From Streptomyces rimosus (GTDB lineage: Bacteria; Actinomycetota; Actinomycetes; Streptomycetales; Streptomycetaceae), in NCBI RefSeq assembly GCF_008704655.1, contig NZ_CP023688.1, forward strand, positions 1,116,001-1,180,000: 64,000 bases of DNA. Direction: 5' to 3'. Within the stretch, counting starts at the first letter, position 1. Each line of letters begins with the position of its first letter. Of this stretch, positions 57,148-64,000 are shown one piece after another. The position numbers were made by a program, and so were the translations under genes. The notes beneath the pieces are model-generated. The model saw only the letters and a list, made by a program, of their open reading frames with translations, was not told the DNA's origin and did no database searches.

Positions 57148-58950
57148 GGGGACACTGTTGGGAAAAGGTCCTTTCGTGAGGCTCGTCGCCGTCAGGCGGC
57201 GGGCCTCAGTGCTTCGAAGCGGGAGATCCGAGTGCCAGCGGGGGAGACTCCGCCGATCCAGGCGTCGAGGCGCGTGAGGTTCATCGCGGAGGCGGTGAAC
57301 AGGTGCTGGAGGCTCGTCTTGGAGTATCCGCGGTAGCGGCAGCGGCGCAGCCCGAAGGCTCTCACGCCCTGCGAGATGGTGCCTTCGATGCCGGCGCGCG
57401 GGTTGTAGCGGCGCCGCCATTCCTCGGTCTGATTCAGCATGCGGGCCTGCTGGAGGAGTTCGTGCTCCTCGCGGGACGGCCGCAGCATCAGGGTGCGGCC
57501 GCTCTGGGAGATGGTGCAGCGATCCCGCAAAGGGCACGGGCCGCAGTGCCGGGCGGCGAACCTGACGAAGATCACGGGATCCCGGCCGCGGTGGCCGTCA
57601 TGACGGTCGTGGAGTTTGTTCCGCCAGACCACGCTGGTCCGGCCATCGGGACAGCGCACGGTCTGGCGGTCCCAGTCGATGGTGAAGGCATCCGTGCCGA
57701 ACTTCTGTGCCGATCTGTTGGTATCGGGCCGGACCGGGCCGAGCAGCTCGACCCCCAGTTCCCGGCGGGCCGCCAGCACGTTACGAGCGTCGATGTAACC
57801 GGCGTCGACCAGGTGGAGGGCGGGGAGCCGGCCGCGTCCGGCGAGCCCGGTATGGATCGCTTTGAGCATGGTCCCGTCCTGGACCGAGGCATCGGTGGTG
57901 ACCACGTGGGTGATCAGGTTTGGGGACTGCGGATCGCAGGTCTCGGTCAGATGCACCAGGTATCCGGCCCACTGGAGCCCTCGTCGGGCGCCGAACCGGG
58001 CCTGAGAATCGTAGGGGAGAGGCGGAACACTCGCGGACCGGGGCCCGCTCCGCTTTCGCGCGTAACCGCACCGCCCCGTCAACGCGGGTGAACTGCTGGG
58101 ACCACAGACGCCGCAGCTCTGCCACGGCCGACAGCTCCCGCAGTCCCGGGGGTGCCGATCGGCCGTCGACCGCCTCCAGCAACCGCGTCCCGTCCGCGCC
58201 CACCTGCTCCAGCCAGGCCAGGCGTTCGCTCCTCTTGCGGGGCAGCCGGGAGTCCTCCACCCGGTGCCCATACCAGTCGAACCACCGCGGATCCACCTGC
58301 CCGGACAACCATGCAGGCGCGACCGCGGCCACCGCGTTCAGCGCCGCCCGCAACGTCTCGCCCACCCGCTCCCACCAATTGACTTCACGGACCGCCGCCA
58401 GCACCCGCGTGGAGTCCGTGCGTGCCCGGCCCGCGGACCGCAGCAGCCCCCGCTCCCGGGCAGCGGTAAGGACCGCCTCGAAGAGGTCCCCGGCCTGCTC
58501 GCTTGCCACCAGCCGGGAGCGGAAGCCACACAGCACCGTGTGATCGAAACCCGCGTCCGACAGCTCCAGGCCCAGGGCGTATTTCCAGTCCAGGCGCGTG
58601 CGCACCGCCTCGGCCGCCCGCCGGTCGGACAGCCCCTCGGCGAACTGCAACACGGTCACCAGGGCCAGCATCCCCGGCGCCACCGCCGGCCGCCCCCGCT
58701 CCGGAAACAGCCCGACCAGCCCCTCGCCCGAGAAGACCTCACCGAACTCGTCCCGCAGCCGCATCGCCAGCGTCCCCTGCGGACAGGCGAGACGGGCCAC
58801 CCGTACAGTCTCCGCCGGAATCTCTCCCAGTCCCGGCACCTTCAGCGACATCACACCCACCCCCAACGCAAACGCCGGTCTCGACCACTCAAACCGAGTG
58901 ATCAAGACCGGCGTCAAGCAAGGGCCACGGCTTTCCCCAACAGTGTCCCC
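57148..58950. mobile_element. IS1182-like insertion sequence, 1803 bp
   Basis: Terminal inverted repeats: GGGGACACTGTTGGG at 57148-57162 and its complement ending at 58950; extended, about 20 bases with one internal difference. Flanked by a 4-bp target duplication TGGT (57144-57147 and 58951-58954). It carries one transposase gene, frameshifted, on the minus strand. Confidence 0.85.
57192..58851 (-). pseudogene. Frameshifted IS1182-family-like transposase
   Basis: From ATG 58851 the first frame reads a DUF772-type N-terminus (MSLKVPGLGEIPAETVRVARL, then LGLELSDAGFDHTVLCGFR) as far as CSASP. At the run of four G on the plus strand (58014-58017, CCCC in the gene) homology shifts to a second frame beginning PYDSQARFGARRGLQWAGY and running to the stop at 57192, with HLVDAGYIDARNVL and RYNPRAGIEGTISQGVRAF of the catalytic domain. 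One extra base would explain it. A +1 slip at CCC-C is an alternative, but this family normally uses a single frame. Confidence 0.8.
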
Positions 58951-58980
58951 TGGTGGGGGCGGCCCTCCGTCGTATCCGGG

Positions 58981-60030
58981 TCAGTGGCCCAGCACCGCCG
59001 GGTTGGCGCAGTGCGCGAGGGGTTCGCCGCGCAGGAAGCGGGCGGCCTCGGCGGCGACGATACGGGCCGCCTTGTGCGCGACCTGGCGGCTGCCGCCCGC
59101 GATGTGCGGGGTGAGCACGACGCCGGGAGCGGTCAGCAGGCGGGAGCCGGCCGGGACCGGCTCCTCGGGGAAGACGTCGAAACCGGCGCCCCTGAGGTGG
59201 CCCGATTCCAGCGCGTCGCAGACCGCCTCGTAGTCCAGGAGCGCGCCGCGGGCGCAGTTGACCAGGACGGAGCCGCGCGGCATGGCGGCGAGCTGCGCGC
59301 GGCCGATCATGCCGCGGGTCTCGTCGGTGAGGCGGGCGTGCAGGGAGACGATGCGCGAGCGGTTCAGCAGCTCGTCCAGGCCGACCTGCTCGGCGATGCC
59401 GGTCAGCGCCTCGGGGGCCGCGTACGGGTCGTGGACGAGGACGTGGGCGCCCATGGCGGCGAGCACCTTGGCGACGCGGCTGCCGATCGCCCCGTACCCG
59501 ATGAGGCCGACGGTGGTGCCCTCGATCTCGATGCCGCACTTGTCGTAGTCGTAGTAGTCGCCGCGCCAGACGCCCTGCCGCAGGTCGGTGTGGGTGTCGC
59601 CGACGCCGCGGGCGGCCGCGAGGAGCAGGGTGAGGGTGTGTTCGGCGGTGGCGGTGGCGTTGCGGCCCGGGGCGTAGCAGACGGCGACGCCGTGCCGGGT
59701 GGCGGCTTCGAGGTTGGCGTTGACCGGTCCGCCGCGGCCGACGCAGAACAGTTCCAGGTCGGGGCAGTGGGCGAGGATGCGCTCGGTGAGCGCGGCGTGT
59801 TCGGTGACGCAGATCCGGACGCCCTGGAGCGCCTCGATGAGCTGGTCCTCCGTACCGGACGCCTCGTCGACCTCGGCGACCTTGCCGAGCGGGGTGTGCG
59901 GCCAGGGCAGTTGCAGCTCCCGGATCGCTCCGGCGGTCACCGCGCCGCCGGTGGCCTCGGTGACCGCCTCGGTGAGCAGGCTCGGGAGGATGAAGTGGTT
60001 GCCGGCGGCGAGGACGGTGGGGCTGTCCAT
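58981..60030 (-). CDS. D-isomer-specific 2-hydroxyacid dehydrogenase
   Basis: 349 residues. NAD-binding motif GLIGYGAIGSRVAKVL near 183, catalytic Arg in NCARGALLD, Glu in FDVFPEEP and His in LTPHIAGGS, as in phosphoglycerate and hydroxypyruvate dehydrogenases. The N-terminal catalytic part (CVGRGGPVNANLEAATRHGVAV) is also typical. Last gene of the leftward sugar operon, 40 bases after the phosphatase gene; could oxidise or reduce a sugar-acid intermediate or a phosphorylated hydroxy acid. Confidence 0.9.
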   Translation of the reverse strand: MDSPTVLAAGNHFILPSLLTEAVTEATGGAVTAGAIRELQLPWPHTPLGKVAEVDEASGTEDQLIEALQGVRICVTEHAALTERILAHCPDLELFCVGRGGPVNANLEAATRHGVAVCYAPGRNATATAEHTLTLLLAAARGVGDTHTDLRQGVWRGDYYDYDKCGIEIEGTTVGLIGYGAIGSRVAKVLAAMGAHVLVHDPYAAPEALTGIAEQVGLDELLNRSRIVSLHARLTDETRGMIGRAQLAAMPRGSVLVNCARGALLDYEAVCDALESGHLRGAGFDVFPEEPVPAGSRLLTAPGVVLTPHIAGGSRQVAHKAARIVAAEAARFLRGEPLAHCANPAVLGH

Positions 60031-60070
60031 GGGGGTGTTTCTCCTGGGGTGTGTGCGGGGGCGGTGCGGG

Positions 60071-60703
60071 TCAGTGCAGTGGTGCGGTGACCGGCGCGGG
60101 GACGGCGGGGACGTTCAGGCGCAGCAGCGCCGCCTGGCCGTCGCGGATGCGCAGTTCGGTCAGCGCGCCGTTGAGGAGCTGGGGGAAGACGCGCCGGTAG
60201 TCGGCGAGCGGGATGCCCAGCAGGTGGCAGAGGAGGACCCGGACGAGGGTGGAGTGGGCGACGATCAGGACGCGGCCGTCCGGGTGGGCGCGCGCGATGT
60301 CGGCGAGGCAGTCGGCGGCGCGTACGGCGGCGGCGCGCGGGTCCTCGCCGCCGGGCAGATGGTGGCCCACCGGGTCGGTGAGGAACGCCTCCAGCTCCTC
60401 GGGGAAGCGGTTGCGCATCTCGGCCCTGGTCAGGCCCTCGCCGCGGCCGAAGTCCACCTCGTAGAGGCGGGCGTCGACGTGCGGGGTCAGGCCGCAGGCA
60501 GCGGCGGCGGGCGCGGCGGTGCGGCGGGCGCGGGATAGCGGGGAGCACCAGACGGCGTTCAGGCGGGCGGTGGCGGCCCAGTCGGCGAGGGCGGCCGCCT
60601 GTTCCTCACCGCGGCCGGTCAGCGCCACGTCGGTGAGCCCGGCGTAGCGGTTCTCGGCGTGCCACTCGGTCTCGCCGTGGCGTACGAGGATGAAGTCGGT
60701 CAC
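60071..60703 (-). CDS. Histidine phosphatase family protein (phosphoglycerate mutase-like)
   Basis: 210 residues, GTG 60703 in a GTGA overlap with the upstream kinase stop. Catalytic motif LVRHGETEWHAENRYAG near residue 10, CSPLSRARRTA, EVDFGRGEGL and the second His in IVAHSTLVRV. Removes phosphate from a small sugar phosphate or moves it. Coupled to two kinases, it may act on their product or prevent accumulation of a toxic phosphate ester. Confidence 0.9.
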   Translation of the reverse strand: MTDFILVRHGETEWHAENRYAGLTDVALTGRGEEQAAALADWAATARLNAVWCSPLSRARRTAAPAAAACGLTPHVDARLYEVDFGRGEGLTRAEMRNRFPEELEAFLTDPVGHHLPGGEDPRAAAVRAADCLADIARAHPDGRVLIVAHSTLVRVLLCHLLGIPLADYRRVFPQLLNGALTELRIRDGQAALLRLNVPAVPAPVTAPLH

Positions 60704-62205
60704 TGTGCGGCCCTCCTGCGGGCGTGGTCGGCCACGGTCTGGTCGAGCCGGCCACGGCGGGTGAGTTCGTCGAGGAAGCGGAGGTAGGCGGGGAGCAGGC
60801 GGGCGGTACGGGCCGGGTCGGGCGTGACGGGGGCGCCGGTGCGGACCATGGCCGCGGCGGCCTCCTGGAGGGTGACGCCGCCGGAGGTGGCGGCGAGGAC
60901 GGCCATGCCGAGGGCGCCTTCGGCCTGTTCGGGCAGGTGGACGGGGCGGCCGAGCAGGTCGGCGCGCAGCTGCGACCAGTAGGCGTTGCGGGCGCCGCCG
61001 CCGGTGAAGGTGAGGGGCCCGTCGATGGGGGCGCCGAGGTGGTCGAGGTAGTCGAAGCAGAGGCGTTCGACGCAGGCGACGCCGAGCAGGTAGGCGTGGA
61101 ACTGCCGGGCGCGGGTGGACACATCGCCGAGGGTGAAAGGTTCGGCGTCGGGGGCGCGGAAGGGGAAGCGTTCGCCGCCCGCCGACACCAGCGGGTAGGT
61201 GACCGCGTCCCAGTCCCGGCCCTCGCGTACGGCCTGTGCGGTGAGCGCGTCGAGGTCGTCGCCGTTCTCCGGGGTGAAGTGCCGTGCCAGGACGCCCGCG
61301 CCGGAGCTGGAGGCGCCGCCGGGCAGCCAGGTGCCGTCCGGTCCGCGGTGGCAGTAGACGACGCCGTGCGGGTCGCGGATCAGGTGCGGGCTGACACCCT
61401 TGAGGACGAGTGTGGTGCCCAGGACCGAGTTCCAGGCGCCGGGTGTGAGGGCCCCGGCGCCGATCTGGGCGGCGCAGCCGTCGGTCATCCCGGCGACAAT
61501 GGCGGTGCCCTCGGGGACGCCGGTGGCTTCGGCCGCGGCGGCGCAGACCGTACCGAGGACGGTGCCGGGCCGTACGACCTGCGGCAGAACGCGCTCGGGC
61601 ACGCCGAGCCGGGCCAGTTCGGCGGACGGCCAGCGCTCCTCGACGAGCTGGTAGCCGGTCTTGAGGGCATGGCTGGCGTCGGACGGGACCTGACGGCCGG
61701 TCAGGCGCCAGGTGATGAGGTCGGGCTGGTGCAGCAGCCGGGCCCGCTCGCCGAGGCCGGGGTCCTGGCGCAGCAGCCACAGCAGTTTCGGCAGGGCCCA
61801 CGAGGGCTGCATGCTGCGGTAGCCGAGCTCCTGCCACACCGCTCCCCCGGCCTCGTTGACGGCCTCGGCCTCTTCGGCGGCGCGGCCGTCGTCGTACATC
61901 AGGCCCGGTGTGAGCGGGGTCCCGCCGTCGTCGGCGAGCAGGATCGTGCCGGAGGTGCCGTCGAGGGCGAGGCCGCGTACCCGGGACGGATCGATGCCGT
62001 CGAGGGCTTCGCGGCAGGCGGCCGACAGGGCGCTCCACCACTCCTCGGGCCGCTGCTCGTGCTGTCTGCCGTCGCGGTGGCTGGTCAGCGGCCGGGAGGC
62101 GGCGGCGAGCAGCTGCCCGGTCCCGTCCACGGCGACGCAGCGGGCGCTCTGCGTACCGAGGTCGAGACCGAGCCAGACGGCGTCGGCGGTCAGGGCGTCA
62201 GACAC
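60700..62205 (-). CDS. FGGY-family carbohydrate kinase (ribulokinase/xylulokinase-like)
   Basis: 501 residues. GLDLGTQSARCVAVD phosphate-1 motif, ALDGTSGTILLAD, GLMYDDGRAAEEA, GMTDGCAAQIGAG, SVLGTTLVLKG and the adenosine motif FTGGGARNAYW. The ALDGTSGT form recalls D-ribulose kinases. Overlaps the next upstream kinase gene by 8 bases and the phosphatase gene by 4. Substrate probably a keto-pentose or polyol; which one cannot be read from sequence. Confidence 0.9.
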   Translation of the reverse strand: MSDALTADAVWLGLDLGTQSARCVAVDGTGQLLAAASRPLTSHRDGRQHEQRPEEWWSALSAACREALDGIDPSRVRGLALDGTSGTILLADDGGTPLTPGLMYDDGRAAEEAEAVNEAGGAVWQELGYRSMQPSWALPKLLWLLRQDPGLGERARLLHQPDLITWRLTGRQVPSDASHALKTGYQLVEERWPSAELARLGVPERVLPQVVRPGTVLGTVCAAAAEATGVPEGTAIVAGMTDGCAAQIGAGALTPGAWNSVLGTTLVLKGVSPHLIRDPHGVVYCHRGPDGTWLPGGASSSGAGVLARHFTPENGDDLDALTAQAVREGRDWDAVTYPLVSAGGERFPFRAPDAEPFTLGDVSTRARQFHAYLLGVACVERLCFDYLDHLGAPIDGPLTFTGGGARNAYWSQLRADLLGRPVHLPEQAEGALGMAVLAATSGGVTLQEAAAAMVRTGAPVTPDPARTARLLPAYLRFLDELTRRGRLDQTVADHARRRAAQ

Positions 62206-63787
62206 GGTGCGGGACTCCTAGGGCGGGGGTTTCGGGTGGTACGGCGGCCTGTGGCGACAGGGCCGGTGGCCGGTCGGGGGCTGCTGCGGCGCTGCCGGTC
62301 CGGGGGCGCCAGCCCGCCTCGCGGGCGAGGGCGCGCCAGTGCAGGAAGTCCTCGTACAGCTCCGCGTACTGGGCGGTGCGCTCCAGGTCGGGCTCCCAAC
62401 TGGCGCGCATCCGAACGTACTTGGAGGCGGCGCTGTGCATGCTGGACTCGGCTCCGGACAGCACCAGGCCGGTGAGGAAGGCGCCCTTGGCGCCCAGTTC
62501 GGTGTCGCCGGAGCGGGCGGTCGGCACTCCCGTCGCGTCGGCGATGAGCGCGCACCACGCGTCGCTGTTGGCGCCGCCGCCGCACAGCCGCAGCTCGGTG
62601 ACCTCCGTACGGGAGGCGACGAGCGAGTCGCGCAGTACCAGCGACAGGCCGTCGAAGACCGCACGGGCCATGTCGGCGCGGGTGTGTTCCAGGGACAGGC
62701 CCCAGAACCCGCCGCGCGCGTGCGCGTCGAGGAACGGCGCCCGCTCCCCCGCCGGGGAGAGGTACGGCAGGAACATCAGCCCGCGCGCGCCCGGCTCCGA
62801 CTCGAAGGCCAGCCGGGCCAGTTCCGGCGGCCCGGACAGGTGCAGGGTGCGTGCGGCCCAGCCGAGCACCTCGGCGCCGTTGAGGGTCGGGAAGGCGCGC
62901 AGGACGCGTTCCCGGCCGCGGTAGGCGATGTTGATGCCGGACGGTTCGCCGGTGGTGTCCACGGTCGTCCGGACGATCTCCGTGCACAGCGTGGTGCCGA
63001 GGATGCTGCACGCCTGGCCGGGGTTGACCACGCCGACGCCGCGCGCCGTGGCGGCGATGTCGTACGGGGCCATCACGACCGGCAGCCCGGCGGGCAGCCC
63101 GAGCTGTCCGGCCGCCTCGGAGGTGATCTCGGCGATCCGCTCGTGCTCGCCCAGCACCTTCGGCAGCAGCCGCTCGTGGCCGGTCAGGCCGAAGAGGTCG
63201 AGGAGGTACGGGTCGTACGCGCCGGTGGCGTGGTCGAGGAAGGGCGCCGAGGCGTCCGACTCGTCGATGGCGGTGACGCCGGTGAGCCGCAGGAAGAGCC
63301 AGCCCGCGGCGGTGAGCGCGGAGCGGGAGCGGGCGAGCCGGTCCGGGTCGTGCCGGGCGAGCCAGGCGAAGATCGCGTTGGGCATGCCGGCGCAGGTCAG
63401 CGAGCCGTTGCGGCGGAAGGCCGCCTCCAGGACGCCGTCCCGCTGCCACTGGCCGACGAGGTCGCCCGCGCGGCCGTCGGACCACAGGATCGCGGGTCCG
63501 GTGGGGCGGCCGCGGTCGTCCACCAGCCAGGCGCCGTCGCCCTGGGCGGTGAAGGAGACCAGCCACACCGGGTCGGCGGGGCCGGGGCGGGCGGCGAGTT
63601 CGGACAGCGCGTTGCGGACGGTGAAGACGACGGCGTTCCAGACGGCGTCCATGTCCTGCTCGGCCCGGCCCGGGCGGGGGCGCAGCACTTCGGTGGCCAG
63701 GCGGGAGACGGCGATTTCCCGGCCGCGGTCGTCGAAGACCACGGACTTGATCATCGTGGTGCCGACATCGATGGTCAGTACGGACAT
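62198..63787 (-). CDS. FGGY-family carbohydrate kinase with Pro/Ala-rich tail
   Basis: 529 residues, ATG with AAAGGACG upstream. TIDVGTTMIKSVVFD, FTAQGDGAWLVDD, LWSDGRAGDLV, APYDIAATARGVG, SILGTTLCTE and the LCGGGANSDAW adenosine motif. The last ~32 residues (after GWRPRTGS) are an Ala/Pro-rich disordered tail not needed for the kinase fold. Substrate likely a polyol or keto-sugar, different from that of the partner kinase. The tail is odd and might mediate targeting or a complex. Confidence 0.9.
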   Translation of the reverse strand: MSVLTIDVGTTMIKSVVFDDRGREIAVSRLATEVLRPRPGRAEQDMDAVWNAVVFTVRNALSELAARPGPADPVWLVSFTAQGDGAWLVDDRGRPTGPAILWSDGRAGDLVGQWQRDGVLEAAFRRNGSLTCAGMPNAIFAWLARHDPDRLARSRSALTAAGWLFLRLTGVTAIDESDASAPFLDHATGAYDPYLLDLFGLTGHERLLPKVLGEHERIAEITSEAAGQLGLPAGLPVVMAPYDIAATARGVGVVNPGQACSILGTTLCTEIVRTTVDTTGEPSGINIAYRGRERVLRAFPTLNGAEVLGWAARTLHLSGPPELARLAFESEPGARGLMFLPYLSPAGERAPFLDAHARGGFWGLSLEHTRADMARAVFDGLSLVLRDSLVASRTEVTELRLCGGGANSDAWCALIADATGVPTARSGDTELGAKGAFLTGLVLSGAESSMHSAASKYVRMRASWEPDLERTAQYAELYEDFLHWRALAREAGWRPRTGSAAAAPDRPPALSPQAAVPPETPALGVPHRV

Positions 63788-63800
63788 CGGTTACGTCCTT

Positions 63801-64000
63801 TCACGCCGCTGCCGAGGCGGACGGCGCGGTGGCGGCGGCGCGCGCCGGTGCCGTGCCCGGCTCGTCCGGCAGCTTCAGGAAGACGGTGAGCGCGGTACTG
63901 ACCGCGTACATCCCCGCGAAGATCCAGACCACCCCTTCGACGCCGAGCGGCCCGGCGAAGGCCGCGACGACGGCCGGTCCGACGAAGGTGCTGGCGCCCG
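63801..64000 (-). CDS. MFS transporter, C-terminal part (cut by window end)
   Basis: Reading leftward from the window edge gives 65 residues ending at the TGA at 63801-63803: GASTFVGPAVVAAFAGPLG, then VEGVVWIFAGMYAVSTALTV, then a polar Ala/Pro tail. Two hydrophobic helices and layout fit the last helices of a sugar or polyol MFS transporter. It is 13 bases upstream of the first FGGY kinase gene and in the same direction, so it should be the first known gene of this operon and import its substrate. Confidence 0.7.
   Translation of the reverse strand, partial: GASTFVGPAVVAAFAGPLGVEGVVWIFAGMYAVSTALTVFLKLPDEPGTAPARAAATAPSASAAA

Larger units (their letters stand above)
57126..58972. terminator. 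18-bp terminator hairpin split by an insertion sequence
   Basis: Left arm 57126-57143 (CGACGGAGGGCCGTCCCC), loop TGGT 57144-57147; right arm 58955-58972. Arms match over 18 bases except one G-U pair. Without the IS they would be adjacent around a single TGGT loop, a terminator for convergent lysX and the 2-hydroxyacid dehydrogenase gene. Confidence 0.85.

Noticed and set aside
53886..57155. 1089-codon open frame opposite lysX on the minus strand
   Set aside because: Mirror of a certain gene in GC-rich DNA; its protein is Arg/Gln/Val/His-rich with no domain.

Overview
The window is very GC-rich actinobacterial DNA with frequent GTG/TTG starts, rare TTA codons, tight GTGA/ATGA gene overlaps and gene families typical of Streptomyces (roadblock and conservon-type GTPase, DUF6397, DUF6480, LysX, MpaB-type DUF2236, ROK regulator with xylA/xylB). 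It is most likely a Streptomyces chromosome segment. No rRNA, tRNA or CRISPR array was recognised.

Region 1 (1-10701) is the right part of a small biosynthetic cluster that is cut by the window start. It holds an adenylating enzyme fused to an aldehyde dehydrogenase-fold reductase, a ThDP enzyme whose catalytic Glu position reads Gln, a stand-alone condensation-domain protein with a degenerate carrier-like tail, an alpha-oxoamine synthase, an acyl carrier protein, a short-chain reductase and an MFS exporter. Genes overlap by a few bases and two carry several TTA (bldA-dependent) codons. The enzyme set suggests acyl activation and reduction, carboligation, decarboxylative C-C coupling on an ACP, and amide or ester formation. 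I do not recognise the product.

Region 2 (10702-25993) starts with a decay zone: an unidentified broken gene, an imine reductase-like pseudogene and a MerR pseudogene. It continues with housekeeping and accessory genes: DUF6397, a split conservon-like pair (roadblock, GTPase), an F420/PPOX enzyme, an O-methyltransferase behind a palindromic operator, a beta-helix protein, a methyltransferase, an MpaB-type protein, and a SNF2 helicase coupled to a SWIM zinc-finger protein.

Region 3 (26000-39978) is nutrient handling: a GH2 beta-galactosidase, a YceI protein behind a DasR-site-like element, homocysteine S-methyltransferase, a polar amino-acid ABC transporter with a large leader hairpin, a CE7 esterase, divergent xylA/xylB and a ROK regulator. 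Two arrays of degenerate ~34-bp tandem repeats lie in its intergenic regions.

Region 4 (40000-43350) encodes two tandem Family 2B encapsulin shell proteins with cyclic-nucleotide-binding-like insertions. They have their own promoter and a strong terminator, and no established terpene-cyclase, prenyltransferase or cysteine desulfurase cargo gene beside them.

Region 5 (43368-57113) holds an HTH/hydrolase divergent pair, secreted proteins, a YwiC-like membrane protein, a nitrate/sulfonate-type ABC transporter, an L,D-transpeptidase and the LysX fusion (lysyl-phosphatidylglycerol synthase plus lysyl-tRNA synthetase).

Region 6 (57114-64000) begins with an IS1182-like element that landed exactly in the 4-nt loop of an 18-bp terminator hairpin. 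It ends with a leftward operon of an MFS transporter, two FGGY kinases, a histidine phosphatase and a 2-hydroxyacid dehydrogenase, an uncharacterised sugar or polyol pathway.
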